Both the position numbers and the translations under genes were made by a program. The notes under the pieces are model-generated. The model saw only the letters and a list, made by a program, of their open reading frames with translations, was not told the DNA's origin and did no database searches. 64,000 nucleotides of DNA from Halopelagius longus (lineage in GTDB: Archaea; Halobacteriota; Halobacteria; Halobacteriales; Haloferacaceae): positions 1 through 64,000 of the forward strand of contig NZ_FNKQ01000007.1 of NCBI RefSeq assembly GCF_900100875.1, given 5' to 3'. Shown one piece after another: positions 37,123 through 44,657 of the stretch (position 1 is the stretch's first letter; each line of letters opens with the position of its first letter).

Positions 37123-37956
37123 TTAAAGGAACGAGCGGAGTTCCTCGCGATAAGCGTCTGGCCGGTCCTGCATCACCCAGTGGTTCGCGTCGTCGAGTCC
37201 CTCCAGTTCGGCGTCGCTCAGGTCCTCTTTGAGGCGTTCTGCGTACGAGACGGGCTGGAATTCGTCGTTGGTTCCCCAGAGAAGAAGCGTCTCGGCGGAG
37301 ATGTTCTCGTAGTCGATTTCAGTCGTGTGGTTGGTGTTCGTCGCAATGGCGTTGCGACTCAGCGAAATCGCCGCCTCTTCGGACTGCCACTGCGCTTTCA
37401 TTCCCTCGACGTACTCCTCGCTCGGGTCGTCGCTGAAGAGGGTCTGTCGGAACAAATCGTCGAGCATCTCTTGAACGTCGTCGACGCTCATTTCGTTTAT
37501 CTTCGACGGCAGACCGAGGTCGACGATGGTCTGAATCGGCCACGAGTCGTACGCGATCGAGTTCGAGAGGACGAGTTCCTCGACCACGTCCGGTCGGTGC
37601 GACGCGTAGCGGAGGCCGACACCGCCCCCGAGGTCGTGCCCGACGAAGGAGATGGTCTCGATGTCAAGTTCGTCAAGCAACCCGTCGATCATCTGCTCCT
37701 GTGCGCGGATCGATCGGTCGAAGGAATCCTCCATCGAGGAGTTTCCGTATCCAACCATGTCGGGGACGATGACTCGCCGTTCGTCTTCCAACGTGGGTGC
37801 GACATCGCGCCAGAGGAACGACCACGTCGGAATCCCGTGCAGGAACACGACGGGGTTACCCTCGCCTTCGTCGTAGTAGGCCACATCGAGGTCGTGTCCA
37901 TCAACGGTGACGGTCGCCGATTCCTGTCGCTCCGTCCACTCAGTATGTCGTGGCAT
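37123..37956 (-). CDS. haloalkane-dehalogenase-like alpha/beta hydrolase
   Basis: 277 residues. VVFLHGIPTWSFLWRDVAP is the oxyanion-hole region, GHDLGGGVGLRYA the nucleophile elbow with Asp in place of Ser, and DDANHWVMQDRP holds the catalytic His. An Asp nucleophile fits haloalkane dehalogenases and epoxide hydrolases. The frame is open without a stop into the transposase fragment upstream (to 38415), so a 430-residue fusion could be made, but ATG 37956 gives the family's normal start. Confidence 0.88.
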   Translation of the reverse strand: MPRHTEWTERQESATVTVDGHDLDVAYYDEGEGNPVVFLHGIPTWSFLWRDVAPTLEDERRVIVPDMVGYGNSSMEDSFDRSIRAQEQMIDGLLDELDIETISFVGHDLGGGVGLRYASHRPDVVEELVLSNSIAYDSWPIQTIVDLGLPSKINEMSVDDVQEMLDDLFRQTLFSDDPSEEYVEGMKAQWQSEEAAISLSRNAIATNTNHTTEIDYENISAETLLLWGTNDEFQPVSYAERLKEDLSDAELEGLDDANHWVMQDRPDAYREELRSFL

Positions 37957-38030
37957 AGTCAGGTAGACGCCCGCCGCGTCCATAGTGCTTATTTCGTGGG
38001 AGTTGAGACAACACCTACTACAGGGGGCTA

Positions 38031-38415
38031 GAATGCGTAGTTTCGAAGAGTTAGTCAGTCGCGTCAGCCTTGAGAGATGGTCCGGGCCGGGAGTTTGTGT
38101 TCGAAATTCTAACTCGTCAGCTGTATCTTGCATCGATTCTTCTGGCTTCCGTGGGACCGACACACCAGCATCAGTCGCTTTGAGGAGGATCGTCCGTGCA
38201 GCGGTCTGGATCGTTTGCCTGAGATTTTCGGTGAAATGTTGATTCCAAGTTCGCCAAAGCGTCGATTGATCTGGAATCGTGTCGAATCCGAGTCGTACAC
38301 GGATTGTAGACGACTGATCGAGGAACTCAACGAGTGCTGTTTCGTGTGTCCGCCCGTGTAACTCCTTGAGAAGAAACGCACGAAACAGCTGCTCCACTCG
38401 CAAGAACTCGTTCAC
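38031..38415 (-). pseudogene. N-terminal fragment of an IS transposase, joined in frame to the hydrolase
   Basis: Reads EFLRVEQLFRAFLLKELHG, then ALVEFLDQSSTIRVRLGF, IPDQSTLWRTWNQHF and VSVPRKPEES, a helical N-terminal region typical of haloarchaeal IS4/IS5-superfamily transposases. The catalytic DDE part is missing. The fragment begins at the base after the halocyanin stop (GTG 38415), so its own start was probably lost. It then runs in frame into the dehalogenase-like gene. It marks a rearrangement boundary. Confidence 0.65.
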
Positions 38416-38832
38416 TTACTCAACCTTGACTGTTCCGACCATCCCTGAACTCTCATGTGGGATACAGAAGCACTTGTACCTGCCTGTTACTTCGAACGTG
38501 TGCTCGTAGGTCTCTCCGGGAGCGATAAGTCCCCCAGTCACATTGTTTCGGGCCGCTCGCTCGGAGTCAAACCCGCCACTCGCGAAATAGGCGGCGTCGT
38601 CCGGAATCTTCTCCTCGTAGGCGGTCACCGTGTGCTCGATGTCGCTTGTGTTCTTCCAGCGAAGGGACGCACCGGTAGTGATTGTTACTGTTGCCGGCGA
38701 GAAATCTGTCCCCTGCATCCCGATCGTTCGCGGAGATCTATCTCCACCGCTCAGACATCCGGCAGTTGCGACAGCTCCGGCTGTCACGCCGACCTTTTGG
38801 AGAAACGTCCGTCGATTAGTCTTGTGAGTCAT
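38416..38832 (-). CDS. halocyanin-type cupredoxin lipoprotein
   Basis: 138 residues. Tat signal NRRTFLQKVGV and a lipobox ending at Cys26 (ATAGCLSGG) place it on the outer face of the membrane as a lipoprotein. Type-1 copper ligands are His67 (IEHTVT), Cys123, His126 and Met131 (CFCIPHESSGM). It probably carries electrons to or from the multicopper oxidase. It is last in the operon multicopper oxidase, ZIP transporter, halocyanin (27 bp after the ZIP gene). A transposase fragment abuts its stop. Confidence 0.9.
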   Translation of the reverse strand: MTHKTNRRTFLQKVGVTAGAVATAGCLSGGDRSPRTIGMQGTDFSPATVTITTGASLRWKNTSDIEHTVTAYEEKIPDDAAYFASGGFDSERAARNNVTGGLIAPGETYEHTFEVTGRYKCFCIPHESSGMVGTVKVE

Positions 38833-38859
38833 TGATACGGAAACGAGGGGCTTGCCCTA

Positions 38860-40110
38860 TTAGAGGGCGACGAAGAGGTCGGTCACGTACATGATGCCGA
38901 AGCCGGCGAGTGCCGCCAGCAGGTTCGTGGCACTCGCGACGCGGCCGCCTGCGCGCTTGACCATCTGTGCGATCTCCCAGTTGACCTGGAGGATAGCACC
39001 GACGCCGAGCGCGAGGAAGAACGCGCCGACTGTCGGCGAGTAGGCGAGGCTCCCGATCCATCCGCCGAGGATAACCGGGGCGCCGGCGAGAAGGCCGAGT
39101 GCACCGAAGTGCGACGCCGAGGGGCGTTCCTCTCGGGCGACGGGCGCGACGACTGCCGGCCCCTCGGTCACGTTGTGGAGCATGAACCCGACGATCAGGA
39201 ACGTGCCCAGCGAGACGCGTCCGAGGGCGAACGAACTCCCGATCGCGAGGCCTTCCGCGAGGTTGTGGAGGCCGATACTTAGTGCCACGAGGTAGGCGAT
39301 CCAGAGCCCACTACTCGCGCGCTCGTCGCCGGCGGCGGCGCGGCCTTCGCGCCACGCGCTCACCGACTGGACGAGGAACAGCGCGCCGACGATACCGAAC
39401 ACGACGAGCGCCGTTCCCTCGTACGCACCCGGAATCTTGTGGGCGATCTCGAAGGCTTCGATCCCGGCGTCGACGGCGAGGAAGCCGAGCACCCCGGCGG
39501 CGAACAGGAGGATCGCGTGCAAGCTGTGGTCACTCATCGACTTGATGTAGGGATACCACAGCATCCCGAGCAGGACCGGGATGATACCGACGAAGAGGCC
39601 GATGAGCGCTAGTGTCCACAGGAATCCGAGACTGAACCCGGGTGACTGGCTGGGGGCGACGATGGTGTGGTGAATGGTCGTTCCATCCGAGAGCACGAGC
39701 GCTGTGTTGAGGTCCCACCCGGGGTTCCAGTGGTAGGGCACCACGATTTTGGCACTCTCCATCGGGGCAAGCGTCTGGTCACCGCCGGCACCCTTCACCT
39801 GGAAGTCCCAGTAGGCCTCGTCCATCAGGACCTGTGCGACAGTCACCGGCTGAGGCCCGTTGTTGGTCACGTGGAGAACGACCGTTTCATCGTTCGGTAG
39901 CGTCGCGTGCGTGACCGTCACGTCCGGAAGGGGCTGGCCACTCTGGACGCCCGCGAGTGGTGACGTGAACGCGAACACCCCGAGGACGAGGGCCAGCAGG
40001 ACGATCGGGAGGAGTGCGGCGGCCCACCGTGGAAGGCCGAAGGGTCGATCTGTTTCATTCGCTGTCTGCACGCCGCCGTCCGTCGTCGGAGAGTCGTTGC
40101 TATCGGTCAT
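38860..40110 (-). CDS. ZIP-family divalent metal transporter with extracellular N-terminal domain
   Basis: 416 residues. A first membrane helix (WAAALLPIVLLALVLGVFAF) is followed by an outside beta-domain of about 120 residues (VTVTHATLPNDETVVLHV), then ZIP helices with IGLHNLAEGLAIGSSF and FMLHNVTEGPAVV, the two HNxxEG metal-transport motifs. ZIP proteins import Zn, Mn or Fe. The start codon at 40110 lies directly against the multicopper-oxidase stop, so both are cotranscribed. The extra outside domain could receive metal from the oxidase or halocyanin. Confidence 0.9.
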   Translation of the reverse strand: MTDSNDSPTTDGGVQTANETDRPFGLPRWAAALLPIVLLALVLGVFAFTSPLAGVQSGQPLPDVTVTHATLPNDETVVLHVTNNGPQPVTVAQVLMDEAYWDFQVKGAGGDQTLAPMESAKIVVPYHWNPGWDLNTALVLSDGTTIHHTIVAPSQSPGFSLGFLWTLALIGLFVGIIPVLLGMLWYPYIKSMSDHSLHAILLFAAGVLGFLAVDAGIEAFEIAHKIPGAYEGTALVVFGIVGALFLVQSVSAWREGRAAAGDERASSGLWIAYLVALSIGLHNLAEGLAIGSSFALGRVSLGTFLIVGFMLHNVTEGPAVVAPVAREERPSASHFGALGLLAGAPVILGGWIGSLAYSPTVGAFFLALGVGAILQVNWEIAQMVKRAGGRVASATNLLAALAGFGIMYVTDLFVAL

Positions 40111-41364
40111 CTAGACCACCTCGAAGAAGCTCATCCAGCCAAGTTCCGCGAACTCCGAGACGTGGGCGTGGAACATGTACAGCCCGGGCTGGTGGTCGGA
40201 GTAGTCGAGCTCGATAATCCCCCGCTGGGCCTGTGCCTGCATGATGGTGTCCACGGTCTGTCGCGTCGGCATCAGGGTCGTGCCGTGGTCGTAGTAGTCG
40301 AAGAACTGCGAGTGGGTATGGAACGAGTTGATGAGGTCGAACTCGGTGGCGTTCGAGAGATAGATACGAATCGGCTTCTGTCCGTCCACCTGAATCGGGC
40401 GGATGGACTCACCGGGCTTCCAGTTCCCCTCGCCGTCGGTCTCGCCGACACCGTACGCGAACGCCCGCGTGTTGGCGGCGTACACCTCGTTGCCGCCGTC
40501 GAAGTTGGTGTCGAAGCTGTTCATCACCATCACGAGCTCCTGCACGTCGTCGTTCTCGGGATATTCGTGGTTTCGAGTCTTGGCTTCCGCGACGAGTTTC
40601 TCGCGGAGCTCGCTGGTCATCGGTCCCTGGTAGTTGACGTAGTCGCGCGTGTTCTCCCGCACGCGCTCGGGGTCTGGGTCGACGATGATCGTCCCGTAGA
40701 GCCCACGGTGGATGTGCTCCTTCAGCGGGAGCGAGTGGCAGTGGTAGAAGTGCGTGCCGGCAGGTTGGGCGATCCACTCGTAGGTGAACGACTCACCGGT
40801 GTCGAGGACGCCCGGGCCGTTCTGCGGAATCCCGTCCATCTCCGGGTTTAGGTTCCGAAGGTGGGGGTGAATCGTGTGCGCGTGGCGGCCAAGGTTCTTG
40901 AACTTGACCCGGATGAGGTCGCCCTCGACGGCACGGAGCGTCGGGCCGGGCACTTGCCCGTTGTACGCCCATGCGGGGAACTCGACGCCCGGCGCGATGG
41001 TGATAGTCGTGTCGACGGCGGTGAGTTCGAACTCGCGCACCGTCCGCCCGTTCTCCTCGTACACGCGCTGCGGGACGTTGTCCTGTCCGTCCTGCCCCGT
41101 GTTGAACGACCGCAGGAACTCGTGGGGGTCGAAGTTCTCGTTTCGGTACTCGCCGACCGCACCGAAGTTCCCGTGTTCTTCGTGGTCGCCGCCGCCCGCT
41201 CTCGCCGTCGAACTCCCGATACCGAGGGCCGTACTACCGGCGGCACCCAGTCCGCCGAGGAACGACCGTCGGTCGGTCAGCAGCTCGGTGTCGAGGCGCT
41301 CGACGAGCCGGTTCTGCAACTCTTCGGTCATCTCTGCCGCGTTCTCGTAGTCTATCTCTCCCAT
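40111..41364 (-). CDS. two-domain multicopper oxidase
   Basis: 417 residues. Tat signal DRRSFLGGLGAAGS near residue 31. Copper motifs: HTIHPH, HFYHCHSLPLKEHIHRG in domain 1, HTHSQFFDY and MFHAHVSEFAELGW in domain 2. This layout is that of two-domain laccases or copper nitrite-reductase-like oxidases, acting outside the cell to oxidise metal ions or phenolics. It is the first gene of the operon with ZIP transporter and halocyanin, and a TTAG-N6-CTAA site (41412-41425) lies about 50 bp upstream. A role in Mn or Fe oxidation linked to uptake is inference. Confidence 0.92.
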   Translation of the reverse strand: MGEIDYENAAEMTEELQNRLVERLDTELLTDRRSFLGGLGAAGSTALGIGSSTARAGGGDHEEHGNFGAVGEYRNENFDPHEFLRSFNTGQDGQDNVPQRVYEENGRTVREFELTAVDTTITIAPGVEFPAWAYNGQVPGPTLRAVEGDLIRVKFKNLGRHAHTIHPHLRNLNPEMDGIPQNGPGVLDTGESFTYEWIAQPAGTHFYHCHSLPLKEHIHRGLYGTIIVDPDPERVRENTRDYVNYQGPMTSELREKLVAEAKTRNHEYPENDDVQELVMVMNSFDTNFDGGNEVYAANTRAFAYGVGETDGEGNWKPGESIRPIQVDGQKPIRIYLSNATEFDLINSFHTHSQFFDYYDHGTTLMPTRQTVDTIMQAQAQRGIIELDYSDHQPGLYMFHAHVSEFAELGWMSFFEVV

Positions 41365-41411
41365 CGTTCATCTCCGTTGAATATTTTGATTGGTCGGTTC
41401 ACAACTGTGAG

Positions 41412-41425
41412 TTAGAGAGGTCTAA
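41412..41425. promoter_or_regulatory. candidate DtxR operator TTAG-N6-CTAA ahead of multicopper oxidase operon
   Basis: Reads TTAGAGAGGTCTAA, an inverted repeat with arms TTAGA/TCTAA. It lies 48-61 bp before the ATG at 41364. The same pattern occurs at 42218-42231. An 11-base stretch, ATTGGTCGGTT, lies beside both (41389-41399 and 42206-42216). Confidence 0.6.
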
Positions 41426-41508
41426 ACTTATATCTGATGTTTGATAGTTTCGATAGAATCTAATCCAGGTCGTCGTGGGCGACCGTGCTCCCCCGCTTCT
41501 CGGTCTGA

Positions 41509-42207
41509 CTACGCAGGGAAGTCCTCGGAGCGCGCGTCGCCAGCAACTGGGCGCACGCGGATGTGTTCGAGGACATCTCGGGGGAGTGAGGCGGCTTCGT
41601 CTTCACAACGTGGTCGAATCGTGACCATCCCGAACGGTGCGACTTCGGTGACGGTGACCTCTGTTCCTGGAGTGATATTGTGCTCGGAGAGGTAGCGGAG
41701 GACGTCCGAGTCCTCGTCGCTCACCCGTTCGACCACGACGACGTCGCCCTCGTCGTATTCGGTGATTGATTCGCCCCGCGCTTCCTCGACCGGGTCGAGA
41801 TTCTCCTTCGGAATCGGGTCACCATGTGGGTCGACGTCCGGATTGTCGAGGAGTTCGGTGACGTGCTGAATGAACTTCTCGCTGATGTGGTGCTCGAGCT
41901 CGTCGGCCTCTTCGTGGACTTCGTCCCACTCGTACTCGAGGTGCTCGGTGAGGTAGGCTTCGAGGAGACGATGATGGCGAATGATCTCCAAAGCGACAGC
42001 TTCGCCCTCTGAGGTCAGCCTCACACCCTTGTACTTCTCGTAGTCGACGAGATTTCGCTCACCTAACTTCTCGATCATACTCGAGACGGTCGGCGGTTTG
42101 ACCCCGAGCCGGTCGGCGATTTCGGAGGTCTTTACTCGTCCGTCGGTCCGGCTTTGAAGCTGGTAAATCGCCTTGAGGTAGTCCTCCATAACGGCGTTTA
42201 GTATCAT
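41509..42207 (-). CDS. DtxR/MntR-family metal-dependent repressor
   Basis: 232 residues. MEDYLKAIYQLQ and TSEIADRLGVKPPTVSSMIEK form the winged helix; HHRLLEAYL and VHEEADELEHHIS form the metal-binding and dimer domain; the C-terminus is an SH3-like FeoA domain (EGDVVVVERVSDEDSDVL). Where DtxR has Cys102, this protein has an acidic residue, which points to MntR-type manganese or mixed Mn/Fe sensing. The palindrome TTAG-N6-CTAA precedes both this gene and the multicopper oxidase operon, so it probably controls both. Confidence 0.9.
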   Translation of the reverse strand: MILNAVMEDYLKAIYQLQSRTDGRVKTSEIADRLGVKPPTVSSMIEKLGERNLVDYEKYKGVRLTSEGEAVALEIIRHHRLLEAYLTEHLEYEWDEVHEEADELEHHISEKFIQHVTELLDNPDVDPHGDPIPKENLDPVEEARGESITEYDEGDVVVVERVSDEDSDVLRYLSEHNITPGTEVTVTEVAPFGMVTIRPRCEDEAASLPRDVLEHIRVRPVAGDARSEDFPA

Positions 42208-42217
42208 TGGTCGGTTT

Positions 42218-42231
42218 TTAGAAGGGGCTAA
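42218..42231. promoter_or_regulatory. candidate DtxR operator TTAG-N6-CTAA ahead of its own gene
   Basis: Reads TTAGAAGGGGCTAA, 11-24 bp before the ATG at 42207. It would overlap the transcription start and allow autoregulation. Confidence 0.6.
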
Positions 42232-42813
42232 CTATTGTATTTGCCGGTCGTAAAATAGTATAGGGTGGATGAAGTAAGGCCGTCTCGTACACGAACTTCG
42301 TCATTCGGACCGGCTGACACAACTTCACTCGGCGTCGAAGACGGGGTCATCTCTTCTGATTAGTTATATTTCTAGTGTCGGAGAGTACCTTCGTAGATCT
42401 ACCAGACGAGCATCGAGAAATGATTGGAAGGACGGTCAGGTGAATCTCTATGCATTGAGAACACTAGTCTCATCTTCTCTATTTCGGGACAGGTGGAGTT
42501 TGCCGATGCGGTAATGTGTTCTTTGTTTTGGGCGACGATGCGGCCCTGACACGGTACGTCGAGGAACCGGTCGTACCTTCGAGAGTCGTGACCCCTCGTC
42601 GACGTGACCGCCAAAGAGATGGGTGCACTGCTCGCGACGAATTCACTGTGCTCTCCAGAGTTGACGATGTGCAGGCCGCCGACACTCAGAGTCGATTTCT
42701 AGTGAGATACCGAACCATCCCCTATTCGGAGTGATGGAGTAAAGATGGATACGGGTGTGGAAAACGGAGTTCGCGCTGCCGAGGCAGAGGAGTCGATGAA
42801 CGACAGAAGACGG
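42232..42813. other. intergenic, no supported gene
   Basis: About 580 bp. Several overlapping frames of 60-70 codons exist on both strands near 42480-42730, but none has family character. One of them may be a decayed fragment. Confidence 0.35.
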
Positions 42814-43533
42814 CTAGCCGCCTCGGAGTTCGACACAGTACTCGCCGGCGAACGGGTGTCGGTAAGGAATGTCCAGACGTTGATACACCACCGGGGGGAT
42901 AGCGATATCCGCGAGGACGATAGTTGCGTCGAGTATCTTCAGCCCCGTCTTCGGTAACGCAAGCGTTACGACGGTGTCAGGAGTGACGGCCGGGCCGGGC
43001 GTCTCGCCGGTGGACGCGTCAAGTCCGGACGGCACGTCTAACGAGACGACAGTCTCTGCCGATTCGACCGCCGGAACGAGTTCGGCGGCCTCACCGCGAA
43101 GGGAGCCGGACAATCCGTATCCGACGAGTGCGTCGACGGCCACGTCTGCTGCGTCGAACGCATCGAGTTCTGCGGGGTCCCGCGTCACCGCGACGTTCAT
43201 CGCGTCCACGACTTCGTGCTGTGTCGCGGCAACGCCGTCGAGGTCGGAGGAGTCCCTGTCGAGGACGACGGAGACGTCGATATCGCGGTTCGAGAGGTGG
43301 CGGGCGGCGACGAGACCACCACCTCCGTTGCCGCCGTTTCCGGCGTAAATGACGACGTTCTCGGCGTTCCGTCGCAGAACCTGCCCCGCCAGATTTCGGC
43401 CGGCGTTCTCCATCATCGAGAGCAACTGGAGTCCGACTTCCTCGACGGTGACGCGGTCAACATCGCGCATCTCCGAAGCGGTGACGGCTGTCAACGGAAT
43501 CCCGTCTTTCGTCTCGAAAGCGGCTTCGTCCAT
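42814..43533 (-). CDS. nnrE: NAD(P)H-hydrate epimerase (YjeF_N domain)
   Basis: 239 residues. TASEMRDVDRVTVEEVGLQL, ENAGRNLAGQVLRR, YAGNGGNGGGGLVAARHL (nucleotide loop), VDALVGYGLSG and LDVPSGLDASTG match the N-terminal domain of YjeF. It interconverts R and S forms of damaged NAD(P)H. The dehydratase half found fused in many organisms is absent. ATG 43533 is used; the longer frame upstream is not coding. Confidence 0.88.
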   Translation of the reverse strand: MDEAAFETKDGIPLTAVTASEMRDVDRVTVEEVGLQLLSMMENAGRNLAGQVLRRNAENVVIYAGNGGNGGGGLVAARHLSNRDIDVSVVLDRDSSDLDGVAATQHEVVDAMNVAVTRDPAELDAFDAADVAVDALVGYGLSGSLRGEAAELVPAVESAETVVSLDVPSGLDASTGETPGPAVTPDTVVTLALPKTGLKILDATIVLADIAIPPVVYQRLDIPYRHPFAGEYCVELRGG

Positions 43534-43789
43534 GTCCGTAGTACGGCGACCGATCTCAAGGGTTGTTCGGTCCAGGTTGGCGATGCTTTCGAGCAGCATC
43601 CGAACCGGTCGGTGAAGTCTGGCACGGGTTCGTCGCGGCCGAGTTTGATCTAGCGGTACTTCGGCGTTCGCAGTCCGTGTTGCGGAACCTACACGACTTC
43701 GAATACTGAGGCTTGACGAACAGCATTCGCTCAGGCGGATACCGTTCGGGTACGCGGGACGGCTGACCTCAAGAGTAGATTCTCGATAG

Positions 43790-44296
43790 CTACGGTACGT
43801 CTCCGGGCATCGGTCCTTTCGTCCACCGCCCGGTGACCGTCCCACAGTCGACGCAGACGGCGACGATACTGTCCTCGTCCGCATCTCCACCGGCTCGTCG
43901 TTCGAGAGTCGAATCCGTCTGCGTCTCGCAGGATGGACAGTCACGGAGCTTCACTTGGTGACCGTATTCGAGCGGAGCACCGAGTGCGAGGGCAACGACG
44001 GGCTCTTCGCCGCGGTTCCACCCGCGCTGGAACTCCCCCGGCGGGAACCGAATAATTTCACCGGCGCCGACGTCGACATCTCCGTCTTCGGTCTCGAACG
44101 TCGCGGTCCCGGCTTGCACGTAGAACAGTTCCTCCTGTACTTCGTGACGGTGATAGGCGAACGAGAAGCTGTCTCCGGGCTCCAGTTCGTAGTAGTTGAT
44201 GGCGAGGTCGGTCGCTTCGAGAGGCTCGGTGAGTTGACGCATGACCGCCGCCGGTTGCAACGAGTTCTCGACGTCGTCGATACGAATCTTCTTCAT
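43790..44296 (-). CDS. cupin protein with C-terminal zinc ribbon
   Basis: 168 residues. The cupin domain has HRHEVQEELFYVQAGTATFE and GEIIRFPPGEFQRGWN with the metal-binding His/Glu pattern. A C-terminal ribbon has CPSC and CVDC pairs (LRDCPSCETQ, VAVCVDCGTV). Its function is unknown; cupins of this type bind small molecules or metal. ATG 44296 is the natural start. Confidence 0.85.
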   Translation of the reverse strand: MKKIRIDDVENSLQPAAVMRQLTEPLEATDLAINYYELEPGDSFSFAYHRHEVQEELFYVQAGTATFETEDGDVDVGAGEIIRFPPGEFQRGWNRGEEPVVALALGAPLEYGHQVKLRDCPSCETQTDSTLERRAGGDADEDSIVAVCVDCGTVTGRWTKGPMPGDVP

Positions 44297-44450
44297 GCGC
44301 CGGAACACGAGAGGCGGTCCTAAAAACGATACTCTCTGCGGTTGTCCGCGTTTCAAGAGGTGTCTTCAACTGGCCAACGCCGTCAGTCAGCGACCCCACC
44401 ATTACAAAATCCATCGCCACAGTCATTGATAGCCAGCCCAACTAACGCAC

Positions 44451-44657
44451 ATGGAACGTAAGACGATCTCCGTCACCGGCATGTCGTGTAACGGCTGCGA
44501 GCAGAACGTCAAGAGTGCCCTGCAGAACATCGAGGGCATCACCCGGATCGATGCCGACCACGAGGGCGACACCGTCGAACTCGTCGCCGAGGACGACGTC
44601 GCGGACGACGACATCGAGGCCGCCATCGAAAATGCGGGCTACGACGTGGAGGCCTAA
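44451..44657 (+). CDS. heavy-metal-associated (CopZ-like) metallochaperone
   Basis: A 68-residue HMA fold with VTGMSCNGCEQNVKSAL; the CxxC binds Cu(I) or a similar soft metal. It converges on the P1B-type ATPase and the two stop codons overlap (44654-44657). It probably delivers metal to that ATPase. Confidence 0.92.
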   Translation: MERKTISVTGMSCNGCEQNVKSALQNIEGITRIDADHEGDTVELVAEDDVADDDIEAAIENAGYDVEA

